The position numbers were made by a program, and so were the translations under genes. A stretch of DNA of 64,000 bases, from positions 83,068,990 through 83,132,989 of the forward strand of contig JAKSZU010000016.1 in NCBI GenBank assembly GCA_026018925.1, written 5' to 3'. Shown here piece by piece: positions 10,662-19,558 of the stretch (position 1 is its first letter; the number at the start of each line of letters is the position of its first letter). This stretch comes from Tupaia tana (taxonomy: Eukaryota > Chordata > Mammalia > Scandentia > Tupaiidae). The notes below the pieces were generated by a model. The model saw nothing but the letters and a program-made list of their open reading frames with translations, did not search any database and was not told where the DNA came from.

Positions 10662-10919
10662 TTTTTAAAGGTTTTTGCCATAGGGTATGTGCACTTGCTG
10701 GAGAGAGACAGAGAGAAACAGAGATTGGGAAAGTGAGAAAGCATCCCCAGTAGGAGATGGTCATGCTGCAGTCAGTCTCTCCTGTTTCTCCCTCCTTTCA
10801 GGATTTTGAGCACACACAGGTGCCAGAATGTGTTTTAAAACATCAGGTTCAGGACTCTAACTGCGTAGTCCACCATTTGGGATCCAGCCACCTTAATCAC
10901 CATGTCGCCGGCTGGCCCA
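10662..10919 (-). mobile_element. SINE S3
   Basis: Antisense, begins TTTTAAAGGTTTTTGCCATAGGG, ends GCCGGCTGGCCCA. Confidence 0.86.
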
Positions 10920-11037
10920 GTTAATGAGTTTTGTTTTTACTTTTTGATGTAAAAGTAATGGAGCAAAACTTGAAACTCCTCCTCTAACATTTAGCTTATT
11001 ATCTTACTTCTTGTATCTTCCTTCAGATATAATTTTG

Positions 11038-11235
11038 TTTTTTAATGACAGAGGGTGTGCATGCTTGCCAAAGAGAAACATGGGGTAGGGGAGAATTCCT
11101 TCTCCTCCATTTTTCCATCCTGTTGGGCTTTGGGACACACATACATGCTTTTTCAAGGCACAGAGCTGGGATTTGAATCACTGCCAGTCATGTGAGATCC
11201 AGTTCCCTAACCACTAGATTAGAAGGCCAGGCCCA
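11038..11235 (-). mobile_element. SINE S4
   Basis: TGACAGAGGGTGTGCATGCTTGCC ... AACCACTAGATTAGAAGGCCAGGCCC. Confidence 0.8.
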
Positions 11236-11237
11236 GA

Positions 11238-11522
11238 TTTTTATTTTTTTTTCACTTTTTTTATTTTGAGAGGTTTTTGCTATAGGGCACGTGCGCTCGC
11301 CAGAAAGACAGAGAGAGACAGAGAGACAGAAAGTGAGAAATCACCCCCCAGGGAGGATGGCCACGCCACGCCGCAATCCCTTCTCCTCCATTCTCCTCTC
11401 TGGATCTTGGGCATGCACGCACACGCGCCTGGCGTGAGTTTAAGCTACCGGGTACAGGACTCGAACCATAGGCAACCACATGGGAGTCCAGTGACATATC
11501 CATTACGCTAACTGCTAGTCCC
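11238..11522 (-). mobile_element. SINE S1, young copy
   Basis: Follows the old S4 copy directly. CpGs mostly intact; ends CATTACGCTAACTGCTAGTCCC. Confidence 0.92.
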
Positions 11523-11941
11523 AGACTTTTAAATTTTAATGGTATGTTCCTATTACTTACGAACATGGGATCATAAGATCCACATTGTACTGAAAACAGA
11601 CACTTTTCACTTGATAACATGTGGCAGGTGTTTGTACACTGGCACACGGAGGTCCACTGCATTGTTTGCAAAGGCTGCAGTGCAGTCCATGGCATGGACT
11701 TTCCAAAGCGTGCTCAGCAAGTCCTCTAGTGATAGATACTTAAGTTGTTTCCGGGGCATGTACATACAAATGTAGCAGGCAGAGGAATGTTCCAGAAGGA
11801 TAACGAGGGCTTAAGTGCCTCTTACACTAACTATGCAGGTGAACACAATCTGATTATGTTTACCTGAAGACAGCAGTCTTGGTGGTAAGACCTAAATAGA
11901 ACGTTGGAACTGGAGAAATATTCTGTCTACCTGGTTACTAT
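11523..11941. other. nothing recognised
   Basis: Possibly old L1 flank (TTTAAATTTTAATGGTATG...), but no family can be assigned with confidence. Confidence 0.4.
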
Positions 11942-12352
11942 AACCTTTTTAGGGGCTGTATGTCAGTCCACTTTTCTGTTGCTAACAACTGAATACCACA
12001 GGCCAAGTGATTTATAAAGAGTAGGGGCTTATTTAGCCCACAGTTTTGGGAGGCCTCAGGTCAAGAAGCCACATCTGATGAGGATATTCTTGCTGGTGGG
12101 AACGCAAAAGTCCTGACAGTGAAGGGCATCCCATGGTGAGGCAGAGCAAGTCTGTGTGCCTGTCTCCTTCCCTCTCAGAAAGGGCATCGCCCGAAATTCA
12201 CTCAGGAGTCCCACTCTGATGATTTTATGCAGTCTAAGTCACCCCTCAAAGGCCTCACTTTCCCACACCACAGTGGACTGAGCTTCCACCCTCTTAATAC
12301 AACCCAATTTTACTACTTTAATGGGGGGGGGGCATCTTCAAGCTATAGCAGG
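11942..12352 (-). mobile_element. MaLR LTR (MST/MLT1-like)
   Basis: Read in reverse it starts TGCTATAGCTTGAAGATGCCCCC and ends in GTGGTATTCAGTTGTTAGCAAC, the pattern of MaLR LTRs (TGCTATGGTTTGAATGTGTCCCCC in consensus), including the GAGGCCTTTGAGGGGTGACTTAG part. Confidence 0.7.
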
Positions 12353-12689
12353 CTGCAGCACTTGGATCAAAGGAAGTATTTCTGAAGGTCTAATATGGAA
12401 ATCAGTTAAAAAGGAGTAGCTGTTCTGGCTGTAGCTGGGGATCTACGCCTAGAGGTCTCTACTAGGCACCCGCCAGTGGGCTTCCGGAAGCCCACAGATC
12501 CCCTGAAATAAGAACTGTATATGCCTGTGCTGTATTCTGAGCAAAACCATCCAGGTATGGAGGTGACAATGTGGTCGGGGTTTCCCTTCTGTCTCCAAGA
12601 GACGTGCCTCTGACATAGCAATTTACTACATTTTCCCCACAGAAAGATGAAACAGAAGTTGTAGGATCTGTACTCCAGGGTTCCGGGCG
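12353..12689. other. nothing recognised
   Basis: Left flank of the orphan CpG island; no exon or repeat identified. Confidence 0.4.
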
Positions 12690-13500
12690 GAGTCCGAGCA
12701 CACTTGTTCTAGCCTCTTCAATCGGCCGGCCGCATCTGTGGGGAACGGCAGTGCTTTTGCGGAATGACCTTCGTCTCACACCCTCGTCATAACCGGAAAA
12801 TACTGTGTTCCTATTTATACCCTCCCTTCCCTCTGCACTCCAGGAGACCGGCGCTTTGGGGCCGGGATCTCGCCTGTCATTCTCATGTTCGCCCCTGGTC
12901 CGGTACCTGCCAGTTTATTTGCGGTAAAATGGGAAAGGAGGTCAACCGGCTAGTAACAGTGGAGGCTCTGGAGCCCGACGGGTTCAGCACATCCCGGGAC
13001 TCCATCCCCGGACTCTCAGGCCGCCCGGTACGTGCGCACTCCCGGCGCTGTGCCCGGGACACCTGCGGCGGCAGAGCCTCCTTCCCCGCGCCGGCGAGCG
13101 GGCGCCGGTCCAGCAGCGGCGGGAGCTCCCGGGCTGCCAGTCAGCCCGACCGCGCCTTCTGAGAAACTCTGGCCGCGGGGAGCCCGCCCACCAACTCTCT
13201 GATTAGCTTCGCGTACTCGCGAGGGCCCCTGGGAAATGTAGTTCTGAGAGTGGCCTGAGCCTGTGCGCTTGGCTGGGGAGCGCGTCTTGAGCCGGTCGAT
13301 CCTGGGGTCGGTCGAGCTTCCCGCGGCTCTCTCGACCCTGGCAGTAGCGTTCCGTCTGCAGTTCCCGGCGGGGGTTGTGCGCGGTCGGGGCTTGCTTCCC
13401 GCCGGTCGGGTCGGCGGCCGACACTTCTTGTGCCTCTGAGAAACATTCTGGTCTTAGGGACACGAAAGATGAAGCTGGCTGTCACCCCGTAGTGCCAGGC
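12690..13500. promoter_or_regulatory. orphan CpG island between ZNF263 and MEFV
   Basis: This CpG-dense block, about 5.8 kb upstream of the MEFV start, has no assignable coding exon. It contains a ZNF143-like core at 13229-13243 and a TCGCGA-type hexamer near 13216. In human a non-coding RNA (LINC00921) maps between these genes, so it could be a lncRNA promoter; that is inference. The open frames of 106-132 codons here resemble nothing I know. Confidence 0.6.
13229..13243 (-). promoter_or_regulatory. ZNF143-like core (reverse of ACTACATTTCCCAG)
   Basis: CTGGGAAATGTAGTT read on the minus strand gives AACTACATTTCCCAG, the same core as the ZNF200 promoter site but without the CATGC half. Orientation suggests a start site nearby, though neither direction is proven. 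Confidence 0.6.
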
Positions 13501-13601
13501 TCATACGCATACGTTCTCTCTGAATTCCGGAAAGCAACCCCCGGGTCAGACAGGAAAGGAAAGCTCAGGGAAGTCAGTTAGCTTGCCCAAGTCAGGCAGC
13601 C

Positions 13602-13787
13602 ACTAAATTCTTTCTTTCCTTCTTTCTTTCTTTCCTTCTCTCTCTCTTCCTTTCTTTCCTTCTCTCTCTCTCTCTTCCTTCCTTCCTTCCTTCCTTCCTT
13701 CCTTCCTTCCTTTCTTTCTTTCTTTCTCTCTCTTTCTTCTCTTTCTTTCTTTCTTTTTCTTTCGTTTCTTTCTTTTCTTTTCTTTCG
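13602..13787. repeat. (TTTC)n/(TTCC)n pyrimidine tract
   Basis: About 185 bp of almost pure pyrimidine, at the A-tail side of the SINE that follows. The antisense frames rich in K/E/R across it are artefacts. Confidence 0.95.
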
Positions 13788-14038
13788 CTTTTGCCGTAGG
13801 GTGCGTGCGCTTCCGGAGACAGACACACAGAAAGAAAGTGAGAAATCACCACCTGGGAGGATGGCCATGCTGCCTTCTCCATTCTCTCGGGATTTGGGCA
13901 CTCAAGCGGGGTGTGACTTTCAAGCTGAATTTGGGGCATGCAAGCAGGGTGTGATTTTCTAGCCGCAGGATCTGGGACTTGAACTTCAGTTGGCCATGTG
14001 GGAGCAGTGCCTTAACCACCACACCACCTGCTGGCCCC
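13788..14038 (-). mobile_element. SINE S3 with internal duplication
   Basis: A segment of about 45 bp (GGGCA...CAAGC(G/A)GGGTGTGA...TTTC) occurs twice at 13894-13960. Confidence 0.85.
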
Positions 14039-14116
14039 ACTGAAACTTTTCATCCCGTGTTTTTCGCTGCTTCATGCAACATCCAGACTCAAACAGTTTG
14101 AAAACAGGGTTGGAAT

Positions 14117-14302
14117 GGGGACCAGCAGGTGGCATGGTGGTTAAGGCACTGCTCCCACTCACATAGCCAACCACGGTGTGAGTCCTGGATCTAGTGGCTT
14201 GCTTTCTCACCTTCTTTCTCTCTCTTGCTCTGTGTCTCTCTTTGGCCAAATTAAAATAAATGAATGAATAAATGAAATTAAATAATTCTTTAAAAAATAA
14301 AA
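14117..14302 (+). mobile_element. SINE S2
   Basis: AATAAATGAAATTAAATAATTCTTTAAAA tail is complete. The anticodon-side region is rearranged (CTGCTCCCACTCACATAGCC). Confidence 0.9.
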
Positions 14303-14540
14303 GAGAACAGCCCTGGGAGGACCCTCTGGGAGACATAAGTAAGTAGAACCTCAAGGGGAACATTTGCCTTCCAGGCAAGCATCAATAAGGGTTTCCTATT
14401 TTCCCGGCCCGTAGGCCCTTTGGCAGTGAAGGAATGGATGCTGAAGCCTGGCTGATAGCTGAGTCCCTATAAATAGTGATAGAACAAAATTAAAAAAAAA
14501 AAAAATTTAGACACACGCAAAAAAATTTGTAGACACAGGA

Positions 14541-14777
14541 GGACCAGCAGATGGCGAAACGGTTATGTCAGCGGTTTTCCATATAGTCAACCGCGGTTGG
14601 AGTCCTGGACTCAGGGTCTTAAAATTCACTCCCCGCACGTGTGCATGCATGCCCAAAATCCCAGGAGAATGGATTGCGGTGGGGGCTCGCGGTGGGAGCA
14701 TCCCCCCGGGGGGTGATTTCTCACTTTCTGTTTGTCTCTCTTGGTCTTAATTTAAAAAATAAAAAATTTAAATAAAA
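14541..14777 (+). mobile_element. SINE S1
   Basis: The head is diverged (GCGAAACGGTTATGTCAGCGG). The 3' part after CTGTTTGTCTCTCTTGGTC carries an S2-like AT-rich tail, so it looks like an S1/S2 hybrid. Confidence 0.83.
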
Positions 14778-15017
14778 GCTAAACTCCTAATAGCCAAAAA
14801 TAAATTGTTGGTTAGACAGTATGGATGGCATATTGCAATGAAAATAAGAGCAGAGTCGGGTTTAGATTTATGTCATCCCCAAATACAGTCACACATAGGT
14901 GGCAGAGACCCAAGAAAGAAGAGTTCACGGCTCTCCTTTCATCCTTAAACACTCAAGATGCATTGCAAGGCTTGAAATCTGACTTTTACAATTCTTCATT
15001 CTGAAAACAATCACTGG

Positions 15018-15089
15018 AGGAGCCAGCAGGTGGCATGGTGGTTAAGGTGCTAGATTCGAGTCCCAGACCAGGTGGCTTGACAATCACAA

Positions 15090-15132
<43 letters not shown>

Positions 15133-15134
15133 AT
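15018..15134 (+). mobile_element. SINE S2, shortened
   Basis: The anticodon arm and the CT stretch are deleted, and the copy ends in (AATA)n from about 15088. Confidence 0.82.
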
Positions 15135-15144
15135 GTTAAAATAA

Positions 15145-15404
15145 GTACCAGCACATGGTGTAATGGTTATGTCACTGGATTCCCACGTAATAGATCGCTG
15201 TTTGAGTCCTGGATCTGGCAGCTTAAAACTCACACTGGGCATGTGTGCGTACATATTAAGATCCCGAGAGGAGAGTGGAAGAGAAGGGATTGCCATGACC
15301 ATCCCCTCTGGGGGGTGATTTCTCGCTTTCTGTCTGTCTGTCTCTGTTTCTCTGGTGAGTGCATGCACCTTATAGCAAAAATCTCTTTTAAAAAGAAAAA
15401 AAAA
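15145..15404 (+). mobile_element. SINE S1
   Basis: Begins 11 bases after the previous copy; ends TATAGCAAAAATCTCTTTTAAAAAG. Confidence 0.9.
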
Positions 15405-15578
15405 GGGGGGGGGGCAGCAGGTGGCACGTGGTTAAGATGTTGGACGCCCATTTGGCTGACTGCAGTTCAAGTCCTGGACCTGGTGGTTTGCTTTTTCACT
15501 CTCCCTTTCTCTCTTTCTCTGTCTCTCTGGTCAAATTGAATTAAATTAAATTAAATCTTCCTTTAAAAAAGAAAAAAA
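15405..15578 (+). mobile_element. SINE S2
   Basis: Starts in the A-tail of the preceding copy (G10 run at the join); tail AATTAAATTAAATTAAATCTTCCTTTAAAA. Confidence 0.87.
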
Positions 15579-16610
15579 GGTTAAAATAAATAAACACACA
15601 ATTAAAAGAAGAACAATCACCAGATCCTCAAAAGACCAAAAACTGTGAGTCTTGACATAGAAGGGCCTGGTGGCGTCAAAACACTGCCTTCCAGAAATCC
15701 CTGCCTCAGAATTGCCCCTGTTGCAAAAGATGTCATTGCAATTGCAAAATATCCTGCTTTGAACTGGAAAGTCCCGTTGCCTACCCGATTCTGTCACTGG
15801 TGCTTTCGTCTCAGTGCAGTTTCCTGACCAGGAGAGGCAGGAGCAGGGACCCCAGGAACCTGCAGCCCCTGCCTTTCTCCATTCCGAGGGGAGAGCCTGC
15901 TGGGGGTGCTGAGTCACCACCTTCTGGAGTCTGGGACAGGCGCTGGTTTCAGCAAGGCCTCAGTGAACACTTTTCTGCACCAACACGGCCCATCTGCTGT
16001 CTGTGCCCCATATGCGCATTTGGGTTCATCTACTTCATAGGAGATCCTAGGTCTGGGACTTCTTCAGCAGAATCTAGAGATAAGCAAATGAAAAGCACTG
16101 AGTACTCTGTGACTATAAGAGGTAGGTCAGTGAGACAATGTGTAGTCCACCCATCAGAACCCTGGAAGCCTTGACTCCCGGGCGGCTGGCCTACAGGGCC
16201 GTTTGCTTGCCAGGAGCCAGAACGTTGCTACTGACCTCTGGGAGTGGCAGTGCTGTGTCTCATGGGTTAGCTGAAAAAGTGACATCACGTCAGCGGTGAG
16301 TAGTACGACACTAACTCGTCACCCTGCAGGGAGTCAAGGTCCTGTAATGCTGACCTACAGTGAGTTTGGGTCCTGGCTCTGGGCTAGGCCTGAGCCACAC
16401 ATTCCTGGCTGTACGTGAAGGTGATAACCCAGCTTCGCAGGGAGGCTACAGGAATTTTAGAAGATAATGTTTGCAAAGCAAGCGGCCCCGTATAGAGGCA
16501 CTGCTGAAGGTGAATTGTGAAAGAGGGTGGGAGGGAAGTTCTTCAGAGTTCACAGAAAATGCGTATTATGAAAAAACTGTGTAGACTTCTATTTTTATTT
16601 TATCTTAATT
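15579..16610. other. about 1 kb without recognisable gene or repeat
   Basis: The sequence is mixed-composition and SINE-free, with TGACATCACGTCAGCGG near 16281. The only frames are short (up to 124 codons), on both strands, and resemble nothing. Confidence 0.5.
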
Positions 16611-16865
16611 TTTTTTTTAGTTTTTTTTTTGTTGTTGTTGTTACAGGGCATTTGCACTCACTGAAGAGGACAGAGGGGTAGAGAGAAGGTGAGAAGTCAG
16701 CCTGCAGTGAAGACGGCTATCCCTTCCCCTTTGTTCTTCTCCAGGGATTGTGGGCACACTCACAAACACACTCAGTGTGGTTTTCAAGCCATCCGGTCTG
16801 GAACTCAAACCACTGAGTTGGCCACGTGAGATCCCGCGCCTTATCCACCATACTACCTGCTGCCC
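16611..16865 (-). mobile_element. SINE S3
   Basis: Poly(T) interrupted by (GTT)n; ends CCATACTACCTGCTGCCCAG. Confidence 0.85.
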
Positions 16866-17286
16866 AGATTTAATTGTCTTTGCACCAAAATAAATGTGTT
16901 CTTCGAGTCCATTTTGACATGAACTATTTGAAGTACTCTCATATTATCAAGAAAACATCTTTAAACCAAAATGTCTTGGGAAGGGCAGAAAGTTTATACC
17001 AAGATATGCAAATAACGCCAGCTAATGATAGAAATATTGCTGCTTTGCAACCATCACTGTAATCATTGGTATAGGAGGGCATCCTCAGTGAATACTGAAA
17101 CCACTGTGTGAAAGATTGTGGGAGCAAGTGACATTCCCACACACTCAGCTTACTCGTTAATTACAAAGAAAAAAATGTCCTTTACAATGGAGAGACCACT
17201 AGGCTGCTTGGAGACTTACATGCGGTCTAATAACGAGGAAATAATCACACAAATCTAAATTGAAGAACAGTCTGCTTAGATTGGAC
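16866..17286. other. nothing recognised
   Basis: AT-rich, no exon or repeat I can name. Confidence 0.4.
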
Positions 17287-17528
17287 TTTTTTTCTCTTAG
17301 GTTTTTGCTCTAGGGCACATGCACTTGCTGGAGAGACACAGAGAGGGGTGGTGAGAAATCACTCTCCAGAGGGATGGCCACATGCAATCCCATCTCCTCC
17401 ATTCTCCTCTCAGGATTTTAGGCACACACACACATGTGCCTGGCGTGGTTCTCATGTCCAGGACCCAAACTGCACAGTAAGCCACGTGGGACCCAGCACC
17501 TTAACCTCCACGCCACCTGCTGGCCCCC
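17287..17528 (-). mobile_element. SINE S3
   Basis: Ends CCACGCCACCTGCTGGCCCCC. The lead-in T-rich CTTTTTTTCTCTTAG could act as a splice acceptor. Confidence 0.87.
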
Positions 17529-17974
17529 ACATTGGACCGTTTGAAAACTAATAACTGGAGAGAAATCAAGGCTGAGGAAGAGGGTGCATGTTGTAGATAA
17601 AAGGTGAATATAGAGATGGACCATAAAAAGCAAAATACGTTCTGCACCCTGGGCTGGGAAAAAGAAGCCCCAAACTAAAGGACATTACTAGGACAATTGG
17701 GAAAACGTCTTATGAACTGATGTCGTATTATGACAACGTTACATCTCTCAGGCGTGACTGTTGTATAGTGATTATTTGAAATAATTCCCTTGTATATTCA
17801 CTCTTGGCGTTTAGGATGTTCGGAATGCTATGTGATAATGTTTTCCATTTATTACCAAACTTGGTGTGTGCATGCGTGAGAGAGAAAGAAAAAGAGAGAA
17901 ACAGAAAACATTGCAAAATGTAAGAATGGTGACTCTAGATAAAGAATATTTAAGTGTTCATTGAAAAATTTCAA
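17529..17974. other. nothing recognised
   Basis: No exon or repeat identified. Confidence 0.4.
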
Positions 17975-18051
17975 AATAGTGGTGGTTAAGGCACTAAACT
18001 CCCACATAGCTGAATAGCTGAATGTGGTTCAAGGCCCAGACCTGGTGGCTT

Positions 18052-18103
<52 letters not shown>

Positions 18104-18172
18104 GAGCAAGTGTGTCTTATAGCAAAATCAAATAATTATAATAAATAAAATAAAATAAACAATTCAAAAGAT
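17975..18172 (+). mobile_element. SINE S2 with expanded (CT)n
   Basis: Perfect (CT)n at about 18056-18101. The sequence after it (GGTGAGCAAGTGTGTCTTATAGCAAAA) is S1/S3-like, so this copy bridges the two types. GAAAAATTTCA(A/G)AATA flanks both sides. Confidence 0.85.
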
Positions 18173-18220
18173 AAAGAAAAATTTCAGAATAAAAAGTTGG
18201 GATAAACTCAGAGTACACAC

Positions 18221-18450
18221 AGAGCTAGCAGGTGTCATGGTATTTAAGACATTGGACTCCCACATGGCTGACTGTGGTTTGAGTCTGAACCTGGCAGCTT
18301 GAAAATCATGCTGGGTGCATGTGCATGCATGCCCAAAATCCCAGGAGGAAAGTGAAGGAGAAAGAACTGTGGCATGGCCACCCATCAGGGGTGATCTCTC
18401 ACTTGCCCTCTCTCTGGTGAACACACACGCCCTGTGACTAAAACCAAAGG
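18221..18450 (+). mobile_element. SINE S3
   Basis: AGAGCTAGCAGGTGTCATGG head, GGTGCATGTGCATGCATGCCC body, CCTGTGACTAAAACC end. Confidence 0.86.
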
Positions 18451-19281
18451 GAAAAGGTCAGGGCATACAAGAAGATACATGTCAGCTTCCCTGCAGGTTA
18501 TTGCCGTTCTCTTCAGAGCCCCTCTAGGGCACGGCCTGGGCTGTGAGCTCCAGGGACACCTGTGCTTTTATCCCCGGCACTGGGTCCAGAGCAGATGTTT
18601 GGTGAATTGGGTGGAAGAGGGTGCTGGCCTGGAGCCAGGGCTGGGTCAGCTCCAGGAATAGTCCAGGCCTTCATGTTGCGGGAAGGACCTGACAACTGGA
18701 ACTGTGGCAACAGGGGTGGCACTAGGTCTCGTTTCCCGGCCTTCCAGCCTCGCCTGCCTCCTTGGGCAGAGAAAGGCTAAGCTTGCGGAGCTGTGTTTGC
18801 TGTTTACCCGTTGGCCCTGCCATTGGCTCTAGGGGGCCATAAAGCCCCCAGAGGCTGGCAGACAGCAGCTGGCCAGAGGGGCTAGGCCCCAGCATGGGCC
18901 TATCCTGCGAGGGCCAGCAGGAAATCTGTCCCCACCTGCCTCTCTGCCACATGTGTCCTGGGAGGAATCCATCCCCAGACCCAGACCCCAGACTTGCCCA
19001 TTTCCCTGGAGTCCAGAGTGCAGGGAGAGCGGCATTCTGGGGGCTGCGGGGCTGCCACAGCAGTGCACCTTCCCAGCTGGAGAAGCTCCTGCACCAGAAG
19101 ACGCAGCAGTGACACACTCTGACCCTCACTCTCAGTTCCCACCAAAGCATCAAGCATTTCCTGTGCTTTTTCCGTTATTTCACAAGCTGCCTCTTCTCGC
19201 TCACCCTTAGGGCTCCAGGACAGAGGCTTTTGCCTCCTGCCAGAAGCCGGACGCTGGCTCTGACCTCTCCTGGTCAGAGTC
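18451..19281 (+). promoter_or_regulatory. MEFV upstream flank, SINE-free
   Basis: No repeat is seen in the 830 bp before the MEFV ATG, which fits promoter plus a short 5' UTR. ETS-type cores (TTTCCTG near 19154) are present, plausible for a myeloid gene but not specific. No TATA box is obvious. Confidence 0.4.
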
Positions 19282-19558
19282 ATGGCCAAGACTCTTAGTG
19301 ACAGTCTTCTCTTCACCCTGGAGGAGCTGGTGCCCTATGACTTTGAGAAATTCAAGTTCAAGCTGCAGAACACCAGCCTGGAGAAGGAGCACTCACGGAT
19401 CCCCCGGGGCCAGCTCCAGACAGCCAGGCCAGTGAAGCTGGCCTCCCTGCTAGTCACCCACTACGGGGAGGAGTATGCCGTGCGGCTGACATTGCAGGTC
19501 CTGCGGGGCATCAACCAGCGCCTCTTGGCAGAGGAGCTTGACAGGGTGATCAGCCATG
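19282..19558 (+). CDS. MEFV: MEFV exon 1 (pyrin domain)
   Basis: The exon has 277 bp, the same as human exon 1, and ends at CCATG|GTAAGT in phase 1. The ATG has G at -3 and G at +4. It encodes the whole six-helix pyrin (death-fold) domain: [19 protein letters not shown], the basic SRIPRGQLQ segment and YGEEYAV are all plain to see. This domain binds ASC by homotypic contact. Confidence 0.97.

Noticed and set aside
12764..13162. 132-codon frame in the orphan CpG island
   Set aside because: No domain, no start support, and codon use of CpG-island type; kept only as a possible non-coding promoter region.
13578..13939. Lys/Glu/Arg-rich antisense frames
   Set aside because: They translate the (TTTC)n/(TTCC)n tract in reverse.
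18722..19316. 143- and 138-codon antisense frames upstream of and into MEFV exon 1
   Set aside because: They overlap the MEFV start on the opposite strand without splice or homology support.
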